From: Streptomyces sp. NA04227
GTDB lineage: Bacteria; Actinomycetota; Actinomycetes; Streptomycetales; Streptomycetaceae
Direction: 5' to 3'
Assembly (NCBI RefSeq): GCF_013364195.1
Contig: NZ_CP054918.1
Coordinates: 4,949,001 to 5,013,000, forward strand
Length of the DNA: 64,000 nt
Part shown: positions 18,183 through 27,664 of the stretch, piece after piece
How the letters are laid out: every line of letters begins with the position of its first letter
Position numbering within the stretch: position 1 is the first letter of the stretch
The notes under the pieces: generated by a model
The model's database searches: none
The model's input: only the letters and a program-made list of their open reading frames with translations
Told to the model about the DNA's origin: nothing
Translations under genes and position numbers: made by a program

Positions 18183-18783
18183 GCGGGATTCGAAGGTGAT
18201 GCGAAGGTGGCTCGGGAAGACGAGGACGGTCGCGGTGACCCGCCGCCACGCTGCTGAAGCACCTGTCCGCAAAGGGGAGTTCGTGCGTCGCTTCCGATTC
18301 CTGTGCATCCTCGCGGCGCTAGTGGGAGTGGAGCTCGGGGTGAACCGACCTGGTCGCGATGCCCTCAGTGCAGGCGACAAGCGTTTCGGCGGACGCGAGT
18401 GCCATGGCCAAGTCTGCGGGCCGGAAGTGGGCGCTCAAGTCGCTTGCCACCGCAAGCACGTCTCGATGGAGATGAACGACACCGGCCAGTACGAGTGGCG
18501 ACTGCACGTCCGCAGTGACTTGGTCAGTTCCTGGGAGCGCTTGACCCTGCACACCAACCATGGCGGCGGCACGCGGCCCGAGCCGATCGCGGGTTGGACC
18601 CGCGCGTGGGGGAGTGCGTGCTGGTCTTCCAGTACGAGGGTTCTGCTCCGGGGTGGAGGCGCCGACGGGTCGATCCGGAGCAAGGAAGCTGATCAGGCAG
18701 CGCCAGCGGGGGCGGTCCAGATCGTCGAATTTCTGCACGAGGATGCTCAACTGGTCGGCTATGAGTGGTTAGTTGAGCTCTAG
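18183..18783 (+). pseudogene. Possible frameshifted gene remnant, unrecognised
   Basis: No intact convincing gene lies between fahA and the putative immunity gene (18020-18917). On the + strand, one frame gives a protein-like stretch QYEWRLHVRSDLVSSW (about 18490-18540). It appears to continue in another frame as VGECVLVFQYEG (about 18606-18645) and ends in the first frame with FLHEDAQLVGYEWLVEL to the stop at 18783. Switching of frames suggests a decayed gene. No family is recognised. Confidence 0.3.
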
Positions 18784-18917
18784 GGCAGGGTCCTCTTTCT
18801 GGTCGAAATATGGCAGACCTGGGGTTGCTGGCACGTAAGCAGAGGCTGTGGTTTGGAAGCCGGCGGGACGGGGTGGGAGGCATGGACTCGGACGTTATGG
18901 CGGGAGCGGATATTACG

Positions 18918-19454
18918 CTAGGGGAGTTTTGGGATAAGTTCGAGCCATTCTTTCAGCTCATTGTTGAGTTTAGAATGCGAAGCGAGGTAGGGGTGAATGT
19001 CTTGGAGCGGGGTTAGCATGTTCTTGATTCTTCTAAGAGGCAACATCTGGCTAGGTTCGAGTTCCCGCCAGTGTGCCGACATTTCAGAAGCAGTCGCACA
19101 GTCGGTTTCGATGTTATCGATCACATACCTGCTCAGGTCCTCCGGGCTCCTTGTGGCGTCATCGTCCGCGGGTCCGAACTCCTTGATCAAGTAGCTGCGG
19201 ACTCTGGCTGATTCAGCGACCTGCTTGGCGGTGTCGATGTATTCGGCCTCGCGCTTCTTGGAGATTGTTTCGAGAGCCAACTTCCCCCACCGGACCCGCT
19301 CGATCACGCCGATCTCTTGGGTCTGCATTTTTCCGACGGAGAAATCTCGAAGAGCCTCCCACGCCTGTTGAGGCGCTGCCGTCGCTCGAATCTCTGAAAC
19401 GAGACTCTCCAGTCTTGTTAGTGGAAGGTGCAGAAATTCCTTTGATTCGAGCAT
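18918..19454 (-). CDS. Putative immunity protein of the RHS toxin
   Basis: A 178-residue, mostly helical, soluble protein of no family I recognise. The case for immunity is positional. It starts 34 nt after the RHS stop on the same strand, it is the only gene there, and it shares the visibly AT-richer base composition of the toxin tip while flanking genes are very GC-rich. Many Lys, Glu and Ser codons end in A or T, unlike neighbouring genes. The start at 19454 has only a weak GAGG upstream. It should bind the C-terminal toxin domain in the cytoplasm. Confidence 0.6.
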   Translation of the reverse strand: MLESKEFLHLPLTRLESLVSEIRATAAPQQAWEALRDFSVGKMQTQEIGVIERVRWGKLALETISKKREAEYIDTAKQVAESARVRSYLIKEFGPADDDATRSPEDLSRYVIDNIETDCATASEMSAHWRELEPSQMLPLRRIKNMLTPLQDIHPYLASHSKLNNELKEWLELIPKLP

Positions 19455-19488
19455 GCTTGCCTCGCGGATGACCGTCTCCAGTGTTGTG

Positions 19489-22400
19489 TTACTCGAATCC
19501 GACTACGCCAGCCCTCTCGAACGCTTCCCTGCCTATCCGTAGGCTCTCCTGAGAGGGCCTGTAGTGGCCGCTGTTGTTATTGATCTCCATTCCCCAGTAG
19601 GACCCATTTCCGCCCGCGATATCTGCCTCGCCGGCTGCTTGTACCGGCGCCCCATTAGTGAGCACGGGATGCTTTAGCTCGACACCGTCGGCGAATTTCG
19701 GTATCACTAGCAATTCACCGTTCGTCGACACTGCCCATTTGATTGTCCCAGAATTAATGACTTCATCAAATCCATTGTCGCCTACTCTAAGTGGTTTGAC
19801 TCCCAAGCGCTCGGCATCAGCCAGTTCTCGGTCCAGCTCCTCGGGCATCTGATTTTCGTAGTTCGGTGCAAGCCCGAGAGGGTCAGACCATGAGAGCGGG
19901 TTGACTACGTAGGCGAGTGCATTGGGTGATGGGATTAGCCCAAACGGGTCGGCTGTGATGTATCGGGCGGTGCCTGGATCGTAGTGGCGGAATACGTTGT
20001 ACTGTAGCCCGGTTTCGGGGTCAAAATATTGCCCCGGAAAACGCAGCGGCGTATAAGCCGTACTATCCCTGGTCCACGTCGTGCTCCCCCACAGCGTCGT
20101 CCGAGTCCGCCAAGCCACTTCCCCCGACTCCGCCACCAACTCTGTAGGCGTCCCCACCAGATCCGTGACGATGGCGAAGAACCGTGCGTCGATCTCCTCC
20201 TGCGGAGCCTCGGCCGCCGTTATTCGTTCCGTCTGGGCCAGTGGGTGCAGCCCGTCGTGGTCCCACGTCAGCGTCACCGGGCGGGGCATGGACGCAGCCG
20301 TGCTGACCTGCTCGCACAGTGTCGTGCCGTCCCACGTGAAGTCCACGCGTTCGGTGACCGTCTGACCGTCGTCGCCGAGGCGCGACTTCGATATTCGGCG
20401 GGCCAGGGCGTCGTACTCGTAGCGCCAGACCGCCCCGTCCGGTGTCACGACCTCCCGTAGGCGGTCCTCCGCGTCCCACTTGTACCGCCACGTGTCCGGC
20501 TTCCGTGACAGCCGGACCTTCTGGCGCAGGACCACTCGGCCCGCCGCGTCATGCTCGTACCGGACATTGCCCGCCCGCATGATCCGCGTGCCCTCGTACG
20601 CGCGCTCGCCCCTGGCTTCTCCGCCCGGGTGGGAGTCCGGCCAGTTGGCCTGTGTCTGGTTGCCCGCAGCGTCGTACGCGTACGTCTCCGTCCAGCCGTG
20701 GGCATGGACCGCCGTGACCCGGCCCGTCGGGTCCAGGTCGAAGGAGCGAGTGCCGCCGAGCATGTCCTCGATGGCGGTCAGGTTGCCGTCGGCGCGGTAG
20801 CGGTAGGCGCGGTGCTGGATTCGAGTGCCGCCCTCACCGGCGACCGACTGGCTGCTCAGGCGGCCCATCGGGTCGTACGTGCTGTCGATCGACAGCAAGT
20901 CGCCCACGGAACGGGAGAGTTCGCGGCCCGCCGCGTCACGGGTGTACGAAATCCGCCGACCCGACGTGGTCAGTTCCTCGCGTCGCCCCGCCGCGTCGTA
21001 CGTCCACGAACTCTCCGCCCCCGACGGCGTGACCCGGCCGTTCCTGCGGCCGAACTCGTCGTAGGTGTACTTCAGTTCGCGGCCTGCCACCGTTTCGGAA
21101 CGTACTCGGCCGAAGCGGTCCCGCAGGATGGTGAGCTGGGTGTCCGGGTTGGTGGCCTCGGCGAGTTGGTCCGTGAAGTCGTATGCGTACGTGGTTACTT
21201 GGCCTGCTGCGTCCTTGCGGACGATCTGACCCAACACATTCCGCTCGAACGTGATCCGGTCGCCCAGCGGCGTCACCCGCCCCGTGAGACGTCCCACCGC
21301 ATCATGCTCATACCGCTGCACCCGGTCGTCGAAGTCCGTCTCCGCGACCAGGTGCCCGGCGCCGTCGTACTCGTAATTCCACGTCAGCCCCTGGGGGTTG
21401 CTGACCTGAGTGAGGCGGAGTTCCGTGTCGTGGCTGAACTCGTAGCGGACGCCGTCCGGCCCTGTTCGGGCCGTCAGCAGGTCGAAGTGCGTGTACTCGA
21501 AGCTGGTCGTGCCGCCGAGTGGGTCGGTGTGGGTGAGGCAGTTGCCCTCGCCGTCGTACGTCCAGGACTCCGCCGTACCGTCCGGGGTCACCCGGCGGGC
21601 CAGCTTGCCCTCAACCGTCCACTCCAGGCGCGTAGTTGAGCCCGTCGGGTCGGTCACCGCGACCGCTCGCCCCAGCCCGTCCCGCGCGCAATACGTCGTC
21701 GCGCCCAGCGGATCCGTGACCGCGACCGGCAGCCCGGCCCGGTCGCAGCGGATGTGGGATACGCCGCCCGCCGGATCGGTGACCGTCGTGGGGCGCCCCG
21801 CCTCGTCATAGGTGTAGTGCGTCGTGTGGCCGGAGGGAGAAGTGGTCGACGTGCGGTTGCCACGCTCGTCGTAGGCGTGGCGGACGGTCGTGCCGTCGAA
21901 CCTCGACACCCGTACCGGCAGGCCGAGTTGGTCGTACTCGGCTGTGGAGCGGCGGCCGTCCGGGCGGATGACTTCCGTGACCCGGCCGTCGGCGTCGTAG
22001 GTGAAGTGGGTCGTGTGGCCGAGTGGGTCGGTGCGGGCCAGGATGTTGCCCAGGCGGTCGCGTTCGTAGCGGACGGTGGCGCCGAGTGGGTCGATCTCCG
22101 CGACGATCTGGTCGTCGCGGTCGATGACGAAGCGGCGGGTGTGGCCCTCGGGTGTGACGGTGCGGGTTTCGCGCAGGCCCGTTTGCGGGTCCGGGTCCGT
22201 GTACTCGATCCGCAGGGTCATGTGGCCCGCTTCGCCGCCCTCGGCGATGCAGCGGTCCCGGTCGTCGTAGGCGTAGAAGTACGAGCGGTCGTTGGTGTCC
22301 GTCCAGGACGTGACGCGGTTCGCCTCGTCGTAGGTGAAACGCAGCGGCAGGCCCGAGGAGTTGACGACCTCGGTGAGGTTGCGGGCGGCGCTCACCTCGC

Positions 22401-24390
22401 CCGCGCCGCCCTGGCCCTGGCCGCCTCCGTCGTATCCGTACCGCATCAGCGTGAGGTCCGAGCCGTCGTCCGCCGCTCCGGCCAGGGCCAGGGCGGTTAC
22501 GCGACCGTCCTCCGTGCTCACCTTCAGCCGGTGACCCGCGCTGTGCACGAGCCCCGTCGGCGTCCCCTCCGCGTCGTACTCGAAGGTGATCCAGTTGCCG
22601 TTGCGGTCGTCGATCTGTTCCAGGACCGCGAGGTGGTCGTTCCGGTCGGCGAAGTGCCAGACGCGCAGGGTTCCCGGGTCCGTGATCGTGTAGCCGTCGT
22701 CTGTGCGGTCCAGGGGCCACCGCGGTCCGTGTTCGGGCAGGACGGGTACGCCGGGCGCCGGGTGCGGGTAGGACAGGACCGCGCCGTCGTCGCGTACGAA
22801 CAGCACGCCCTGCGCGTCGAGTTGGAGGCGCTGGTCGAGCGTGCTGGTCCAAGACGGGCCGAACCAGCGGCCCAGGCGGTAGCCGGACTCCACGCGGCGG
22901 GTGAAGACGAGGGGGAGCGCGCCCGGGATCGTGACGTCGGTCTGCGGCAGGTACATCTTGCCGGTGACCATGTTCACCGGGTCCGACCCGCCGGACTCCT
23001 GCCTGTTCTCCGGCTCGCTGTTGCCCTTGCCTTGTTCCACGCGGTCGCGTGACTCGTCGCTGCCCTTCGCATCCGGGTCCGCGTTCGAGTCCGCGCCCGG
23101 GCTCTTGTCCGCGTCGGGGCCGCCCTTCCCCTCCATCGTGTCCTTCAGCGCCTCCTGCGCCGCGTTCAGCGAGTCCGCGTCCATCTGTGTGGCCGGTGCG
23201 CCGTCCGGTCCGTCCTTGCGGCCCGGGCCGCCCTCGGCCGGGGAAGGGGCGTCGGCGCCGCCGTTCACCCGTGTCGGGAATTTGCCCAGGCCCCGGCCCC
23301 TGCCGAGGAACAGTTCCGGGATCAACCGGCCCCCCGTCTCGGACGGGTCGGCCTTCAACGCCTGATACGCCTGGAGAGCCGTCCGCTCCGGATGCAGGAC
23401 CTGCGAACCGACGCCCGCCAGCGTCATGTTGAGGTTCTCGTAGTAGGCGGCCGGGTGCGTGAGGTTGTACGGATCCAGCGGGTTCAGGCCGCGGACCGTG
23501 TTCAGCGCACCCGCCCCGGCCTTGAACAGACCGGCGCCCGCGTGCGCGGCCTCCACCTTGAACACCGTTCCGGTGTCGTTGAAGGCCGCCTTCATCTGTC
23601 CCAGGGGGGAGGGCTCTTGGGGCGCGTGTTGCAGGGCTTCCCGCACCAGCGTGACCGCGTCCGTTCCCGCCGCGTTGCGCTGCCGCCGCGCCTCGGCGAG
23701 AAGCGCGCGTGCCGCTTCCTTCGCCTCCTCGCCCGGGTCGGTCGTCGACGGTTTGGTCAGTTGGTCCTCGTTGCCCTTCATCTCCGCCAGGGCGTACGCG
23801 ATGACCTCCTTCTCGTACGCCTCGGACGCCTTCTCGGCCTCCCGGTAACCGTCGATCGCGATCTGGGCCTGGGACTTGGCCCACTGGACGACGTCCGCGT
23901 ACGCCTCAAGCGCGCCCTTGGCCTTCTCGCACGCGTCCGCCGCCCGGAGCCACTTCGTGGGGTGCGCCCCGAACTTCTTGCGGAACGCCTCCCCGGAGAC
24001 GCCCTGCCAGCCTTCGGAGTCCACCGCCTGCATGCCCGTGCCCACCGCACCGAACGCGGCGGCGAAGTCCTTCAAGTGCCCGGCTACATCGCGGAGTTTG
24101 CCGGGGTTGCCGTGGATGAGCTCACCGGCCTGCTCGGTCTGGCCGAGCTGCTGTTCGTCGACTTCGGCGCCGAGGTCGGAGCCCAGACGGTCGGCGCCGT
24201 CCTCGACCTTGTCGGCGAGCCCGTCCGCGCCGACCGATTCCAGGCCCGAGCCGAGGCCGTGACCGGCCTTGATGACCCCGTCGCCGGCGATCTCCTTGCC
24301 CTTGTCGAAGCCGTCCTTGAGCTTGCTTGCGCCGTCGTTGGCCAGGTCCTTGGCCTTGTCGTCCAGGCCGCCCGGGAGATCCCAGCCCAT
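19489..24390 (-). CDS. RHS/YD-repeat polymorphic toxin with type VII-like N-terminus
   Basis: A 1633-residue protein. Residues 1-240 are helical with a W-x-G motif (WQG at 128-130), as in proteins thought to leave by the type VII/ESX system. A charged linker (about 400-480) precedes a DUF6531-type entry segment (DPVNMVTGKMYLPQTDVTI). About 900 residues of YD repeats follow (for example THFTYDADGRV). The RHS core boundary DPETGLQYNVFRHYDPGTAR then ends at DPLGLAP. The last 124 residues (1510-1633) are a separate toxin tip with conserved-looking SGHYRPSQESL and HPVLTNGAPV motifs, whose activity I cannot name. The ATG overlaps the stop of the preceding gene (ATGA). The tip DNA is AT-richer than the repeat region. 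Confidence 0.93.
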   Translation of the reverse strand: MGWDLPGGLDDKAKDLANDGASKLKDGFDKGKEIAGDGVIKAGHGLGSGLESVGADGLADKVEDGADRLGSDLGAEVDEQQLGQTEQAGELIHGNPGKLRDVAGHLKDFAAAFGAVGTGMQAVDSEGWQGVSGEAFRKKFGAHPTKWLRAADACEKAKGALEAYADVVQWAKSQAQIAIDGYREAEKASEAYEKEVIAYALAEMKGNEDQLTKPSTTDPGEEAKEAARALLAEARRQRNAAGTDAVTLVREALQHAPQEPSPLGQMKAAFNDTGTVFKVEAAHAGAGLFKAGAGALNTVRGLNPLDPYNLTHPAAYYENLNMTLAGVGSQVLHPERTALQAYQALKADPSETGGRLIPELFLGRGRGLGKFPTRVNGGADAPSPAEGGPGRKDGPDGAPATQMDADSLNAAQEALKDTMEGKGGPDADKSPGADSNADPDAKGSDESRDRVEQGKGNSEPENRQESGGSDPVNMVTGKMYLPQTDVTIPGALPLVFTRRVESGYRLGRWFGPSWTSTLDQRLQLDAQGVLFVRDDGAVLSYPHPAPGVPVLPEHGPRWPLDRTDDGYTITDPGTLRVWHFADRNDHLAVLEQIDDRNGNWITFEYDAEGTPTGLVHSAGHRLKVSTEDGRVTALALAGAADDGSDLTLMRYGYDGGGQGQGGAGEVSAARNLTEVVNSSGLPLRFTYDEANRVTSWTDTNDRSYFYAYDDRDRCIAEGGEAGHMTLRIEYTDPDPQTGLRETRTVTPEGHTRRFVIDRDDQIVAEIDPLGATVRYERDRLGNILARTDPLGHTTHFTYDADGRVTEVIRPDGRRSTAEYDQLGLPVRVSRFDGTTVRHAYDERGNRTSTTSPSGHTTHYTYDEAGRPTTVTDPAGGVSHIRCDRAGLPVAVTDPLGATTYCARDGLGRAVAVTDPTGSTTRLEWTVEGKLARRVTPDGTAESWTYDGEGNCLTHTDPLGGTTSFEYTHFDLLTARTGPDGVRYEFSHDTELRLTQVSNPQGLTWNYEYDGAGHLVAETDFDDRVQRYEHDAVGRLTGRVTPLGDRITFERNVLGQIVRKDAAGQVTTYAYDFTDQLAEATNPDTQLTILRDRFGRVRSETVAGRELKYTYDEFGRRNGRVTPSGAESSWTYDAAGRREELTTSGRRISYTRDAAGRELSRSVGDLLSIDSTYDPMGRLSSQSVAGEGGTRIQHRAYRYRADGNLTAIEDMLGGTRSFDLDPTGRVTAVHAHGWTETYAYDAAGNQTQANWPDSHPGGEARGERAYEGTRIMRAGNVRYEHDAAGRVVLRQKVRLSRKPDTWRYKWDAEDRLREVVTPDGAVWRYEYDALARRISKSRLGDDGQTVTERVDFTWDGTTLCEQVSTAASMPRPVTLTWDHDGLHPLAQTERITAAEAPQEEIDARFFAIVTDLVGTPTELVAESGEVAWRTRTTLWGSTTWTRDSTAYTPLRFPGQYFDPETGLQYNVFRHYDPGTARYITADPFGLIPSPNALAYVVNPLSWSDPLGLAPNYENQMPEELDRELADAERLGVKPLRVGDNGFDEVINSGTIKWAVSTNGELLVIPKFADGVELKHPVLTNGAPVQAAGEADIAGGNGSYWGMEINNNSGHYRPSQESLRIGREAFERAGVVGFE

Positions 24391-25247
24391 CAGTCCTCGT
24401 CCTCGCCCTGTTCGCTGCTCGGTTCGCCGCTCGATTCGTTGGTCGCGGCACCCCAGAACGCGGTCGTCGGCGTCGGGTCACTCACCCGCTGCATCGTCTC
24501 GCCGTTGGCGGCGCGCTCCTCGGGGGAGGTCCCGAACCAGCGGTCCAGGGTCTCCTGGTGCTCCGAACCGCTCTCCCTGGTGATCGCTTCCGCTCCGCCG
24601 AAGGGGATCAGGAAGGGCGACTCGACCGCGTCGCGGCCCGCGTCGCGCAGCGCCTGGCGGGAGGTCTCCTGCGCGTGCGCGAACGAGTCCGGGCTGTAGT
24701 TCGGGTCCGCGAGGGCGTGGTTCTCCTTCACGAGATCGTTCCAGGACTGGTTGGCCGCCTGCTCCTCGCTGAGCATCGGGTTGCCGATCCCCGCGTTCGC
24801 CACGACCTTCGCCGCGTCACTCACGTACTGGTCGACCTGATGCATCGTGCCCGCCGAGAGCCCGACCGACTCCGCGAAGTGGTTCCCCTCCGCGATCAGG
24901 TCACGTACGCCCCAGTCCCACCGCTCGCAGAACGACTTGAAGACATCGGTGAGTTCGCTGTGTCCGATGTCCAGGCCGTTCAGCGCCAGCTCGGAGAAGC
25001 CCTTGCCCGCCGCCGAGTAACCCCAGCCGATCGAGAGCTCTTTGAGCTCTGCCAGGGACGCGTTGATACCGGCCGTGATCAGGTTCATGCCCATGGTCCG
25101 GATGTCCGGTACCGCGCCCTCCGCGGAAACCGGTCCGGCTCCGTTCGACCCCGAGCCCTCCGCGGGCCCGAACCCTCCCGCGACCGGACCCGCGCCGTTC
25201 TGCCCCAGCCCTTGGTCGTCGGTCTGGCCCGCGAAGCTCTCAGCCAC
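24390..25247 (-). CDS. Helical protein translated with the RHS toxin
   Basis: A 285-residue protein with no recognised family. The first 55 residues are Gly/Ala/Pro-rich. The middle (about 60-190) is helical and amphipathic and reads like an ESX/WXG100-type or toxin-chaperone helix bundle (NLITAGINASLAELKELSIG). The end is acidic. GTG 25247 is chosen because GGAAGG lies 6 nt upstream; it overlaps the SseB gene by 8 nt, and its stop overlaps the RHS ATG. That coupling suggests an equimolar partner, secretion adaptor or chaperone of the RHS protein. Confidence 0.75.
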   Translation of the reverse strand: MAESFAGQTDDQGLGQNGAGPVAGGFGPAEGSGSNGAGPVSAEGAVPDIRTMGMNLITAGINASLAELKELSIGWGYSAAGKGFSELALNGLDIGHSELTDVFKSFCERWDWGVRDLIAEGNHFAESVGLSAGTMHQVDQYVSDAAKVVANAGIGNPMLSEEQAANQSWNDLVKENHALADPNYSPDSFAHAQETSRQALRDAGRDAVESPFLIPFGGAEAITRESGSEHQETLDRWFGTSPEERAANGETMQRVSDPTPTTAFWGAATNESSGEPSSEQGEDED

Positions 25248-25941
25248 GGCCGTCCTTCCTTTCGGGGCCCGTGCCACCCGCACCGGCTCGTCCGCCGTCG
25301 CCTGTCACTTCAGCCGTCCCGGGTACGTCCGCAGCCACGGTCTCCGGCACGATTCCCCGCACCGGTGGGAACAGCATTCCGCCGCCCTCCCGCCCGGCGT
25401 CGAGCGCGACTCCGCACGGCATGCGGACCAGCGGTACGGCCACATCGAGCAGCCAAGCGCCCTGCACCCGCCGGTAGTTCCACATACGGTCGCCCTCGCC
25501 CCGCGCCAACGCCCAACGCGCCAGGGCCTCTTCGTCCGAGAAGGCGTACAGCCAGCGGACACCGCCGAACTCGCCGGAGAGCGGCGGCGCCTCCGCTACG
25601 GGCTCTTCGGACGCGAGCGGGATCAGCACCTGCGCACGGCGGAACTCGCCGAGCAGTACGCGGAACTTGCGTCGGACAAGCCGGACTTGGGCCTCGTCGA
25701 CGTCGACAGCGACAGGGGCGGGCCCGGTGCCAGGGGCGGGCCCGGCGACCGGCTCGGGAGCGGGTACGGGAGTGGGCTCATGTGCTGGTGCTGGTGCTGG
25801 TGCGGGCTTCGGGTGGGGTGGGGAATCCGGCACCGTAGTTGCCGTGGACTCCACCAGGTCCCACAGTCGCGAACGCGGTGCCCCGCCTGCGCCGCCCTCG
25901 ACCGAACCCGAATCCGACGTCGGCGCCCGCCCGTCTCCCAC
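25240..25941 (-). CDS. SseB-domain protein heading the RHS operon
   Basis: A 233-residue protein. A Pro/Ala-rich segment of about 75 residues (many PAPAPAP-like units) is followed by an SseB-type domain (about 95-200): VLIPLAS, GGVRWLYAFSDEEALARWA, GVALDAGREGGGMLFPP. In Streptomyces such domains occur next to type VII-like and polymorphic toxin genes, where their role is not established. It overlaps the next gene by 8 nt and is probably the first gene of the toxin operon. The GTG start has no clear ribosome site. Confidence 0.75.
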   Translation of the reverse strand: MGDGRAPTSDSGSVEGGAGGAPRSRLWDLVESTATTVPDSPPHPKPAPAPAPAHEPTPVPAPEPVAGPAPGTGPAPVAVDVDEAQVRLVRRKFRVLLGEFRRAQVLIPLASEEPVAEAPPLSGEFGGVRWLYAFSDEEALARWALARGEGDRMWNYRRVQGAWLLDVAVPLVRMPCGVALDAGREGGGMLFPPVRGIVPETVAADVPGTAEVTGDGGRAGAGGTGPERKDGRG

Positions 25942-26059
25942 TGTGTCCGCCCTGTCCCCGAACGTGATCAGTACAGGTCATGCTCACATGCGGGAATTGC
26001 CGAACGCAACGTGTTCTGGGACCAGTTGGGGACGTGTCGGGGCGGGGGCTGCGTCGGAG

Positions 26060-26245
26060 TCAGCCGACAGGCCGGGCGCTGAAAGGAACCGGCTCGTCCA
26101 TGCTCAGGATCGGTGCGGTCACGTGCTGCCCGCAGCACACGTACGGGTCGGCACCCTCGGGTGTGACTTCCCAGCGGAGGGCGGAACCGCAGGGCGTGCC
26201 GGAGGGGAGGAGGATCGGGCAGGTGTCGGCGTACACGGCAGTCAT
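26060..26245 (-). CDS. Small Cys/His protein, unknown
   Basis: A 61-residue protein with four cysteines and a histidine arranged like a small zinc ribbon (CPILLPSGTPCG, then CCGQH). The ATG at 26245 has GAGGAA about 5 nt upstream, which supports translation. It lies between the RHS operon and the WhiJ-type cluster on the same strand. Function unknown. Confidence 0.6.
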   Translation of the reverse strand: MTAVYADTCPILLPSGTPCGSALRWEVTPEGADPYVCCGQHVTAPILSMDEPVPFSARPVG

Positions 26246-26342
26246 GAATTTCCTCGTCGGCGTCGGTCGTTCGCGCGATCACGATCTCGCTCGCGAGGTG
26301 CGTCGGCCTCAGGTCAATCAGGCGATGAGGGCGGCGACCGCC

Positions 26343-26609
26343 TCAGTCCCGGGTGGCGTACGTCAGGAAGGACGACCAGGCGGTGGGGGTGAGGGTGAGG
26401 TACGGGAGGTCGGTGCGCTTGGAGTCGCGGACGTGGATGTGGTCGAGGGCGGCGGCGAACTCGACGCAGTCCTGGCCGTCCTCGTTGGAGCTGTAGCTGC
26501 TCTTTCGCCAGGCGACCTCCACGCAGTCCGAGTCCAGCTCGCCACTGCTGTAGCTGCTCTTGACCCAGTGCAACGTGACGGTGGTGTGAGCGATTGTCTT
26601 GGGGGTCAT
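26343..26609 (-). CDS. DUF397-domain protein with duplicated motif
   Basis: An 88-residue protein of the DUF397 family, the small partner in WhiJ/AbaA-type regulatory loci of Streptomyces. The family signature appears twice in tandem, as WVKSSYSSGELDSDCVEVA and WRKSSYSSNEDGQDCVEFA; single-copy proteins are the rule. The ATG overlaps the stop of the regulator gene upstream (ATGA), so the two are translated together. Partners of this kind are thought to modulate the paired DNA-binding protein. Confidence 0.92.
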   Translation of the reverse strand: MTPKTIAHTTVTLHWVKSSYSSGELDSDCVEVAWRKSSYSSNEDGQDCVEFAAALDHIHVRDSKRTDLPYLTLTPTAWSSFLTYATRD

Positions 26610-27499
26610 GTCTCTCCAAGCAGAGTCTCGATGAAGGCCAGGGACTCTTGAGCACCCAGGGCCTGGGCTCGGATTGTTCCGTACTGGATCTCCAGCGACT
26701 GGACTTGGGCCGCATCGGTGATCAGCTTGTGCACTTTCTGCGCCTCGGAGTATCCGAGAGTGGAGCCGTCCCGAAGCTTGAACAAGCGGAAGGCTCCTGT
26801 CAGGCCGGCGTGGTCCTCCAGGTCCGTAGGCATGACTTGAATCTCCACGTTCCGCAACTGGCCGATCGCCAGCAAGCGTTCGAGTTGCTGGCGGTGGACC
26901 ATTTTGCCTCCGATGGGGCGCCGAAGCGTCACCTCTTCCTGGACGAAGGTGAACATCGGCTCGACCTTCCCGTTGTCCAGAATCGTCTGGCGGGCCATGC
27001 GGTCGGCGACACTCCGCTCGATGGCTTCTTCAGAGTGCATTGGCCTGCGCATGGCGTAGAGGGCACGGGCGTAGCCCTCGGTCTGCAAGAGGGCCTGGAT
27101 TGTGTGGTTCGAGTAGGCCGCCAGCTCGACTGCCTGTGCCTCAAGCCTGGCCAAGTTCTTTGCGCGCCTGGGAGATTTGGCCTCCTTCAGGTCCTCCTGC
27201 AATGCCTCAAGATGCCCTCGCGCCCCCAGCACCTTGTCCGCGAGTTCCAGGAACTCCGGACGGAGCTTGCGCCGTCCCCGCTCCATGGAGCCGACCATCT
27301 CGCCGCCGTAGCCGACCTTGCCTCCGAAGTCGGCGCGGCTGAGTCCTGCCGCCTCGCGCCAGAGTTTCAGCTGGCGGCCTGCCATGCGCGTGACCCGGTC
27401 GCCGTCGTCCGCTTCGATGCCTGGCTCCCAGTCAAGACCGTCCGCGTCGTCCGGGTTGCTGTACACGTTGTTGGCCGTGCCCTCGTCTTCGTATGCCAC
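26606..27499 (-). CDS. XRE/DUF5753 regulator, WhiJ type
   Basis: A 297-residue protein. An N-terminal Cro/C1 helix-turn-helix (about 35-95, with LSRADFGGKVGYGGEMVGSMERG) is followed by the DUF5753 (Scr1-type) domain (about 115-285: YSNHTIQALLQTEGYARAL, VQEEVTLRRPIGG, TGAFRLFKL). The GTG at 27499 is preferred because GGGAAG lies about 6 nt upstream. Members act in development and antibiotic control, paired with a DUF397 protein and often an RsbW-like ATPase, both of which are present here. Confidence 0.92.
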   Translation of the reverse strand: MAYEDEGTANNVYSNPDDADGLDWEPGIEADDGDRVTRMAGRQLKLWREAAGLSRADFGGKVGYGGEMVGSMERGRRKLRPEFLELADKVLGARGHLEALQEDLKEAKSPRRAKNLARLEAQAVELAAYSNHTIQALLQTEGYARALYAMRRPMHSEEAIERSVADRMARQTILDNGKVEPMFTFVQEEVTLRRPIGGKMVHRQQLERLLAIGQLRNVEIQVMPTDLEDHAGLTGAFRLFKLRDGSTLGYSEAQKVHKLITDAAQVQSLEIQYGTIRAQALGAQESLAFIETLLGET

Positions 27500-27664
27500 G
27501 GTGAACTTCCCTTCTTGCTGAGTGGGCGTCAACCGGGCGAGTACGGCAGCGTGTTGGCGTACAACGCGTACTGGCGACAGCTCAGGCACACCAAGGTGAA
27601 CCATTACGCTCTGTACTCGCGTCGGCACTTCTCAGAGTAGAACCGACCGACCACGCTGAGTGAC

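Noticed and set aside
18810..19016. Small + strand frame opposite the immunity gene
   Set aside because: Overlaps the better-supported minus-strand gene and has no ribosome site or homology.
20551..23052. Several long + strand frames within the RHS gene
   Set aside because: Antisense of YD repeats; repetitive because the real gene is repetitive.
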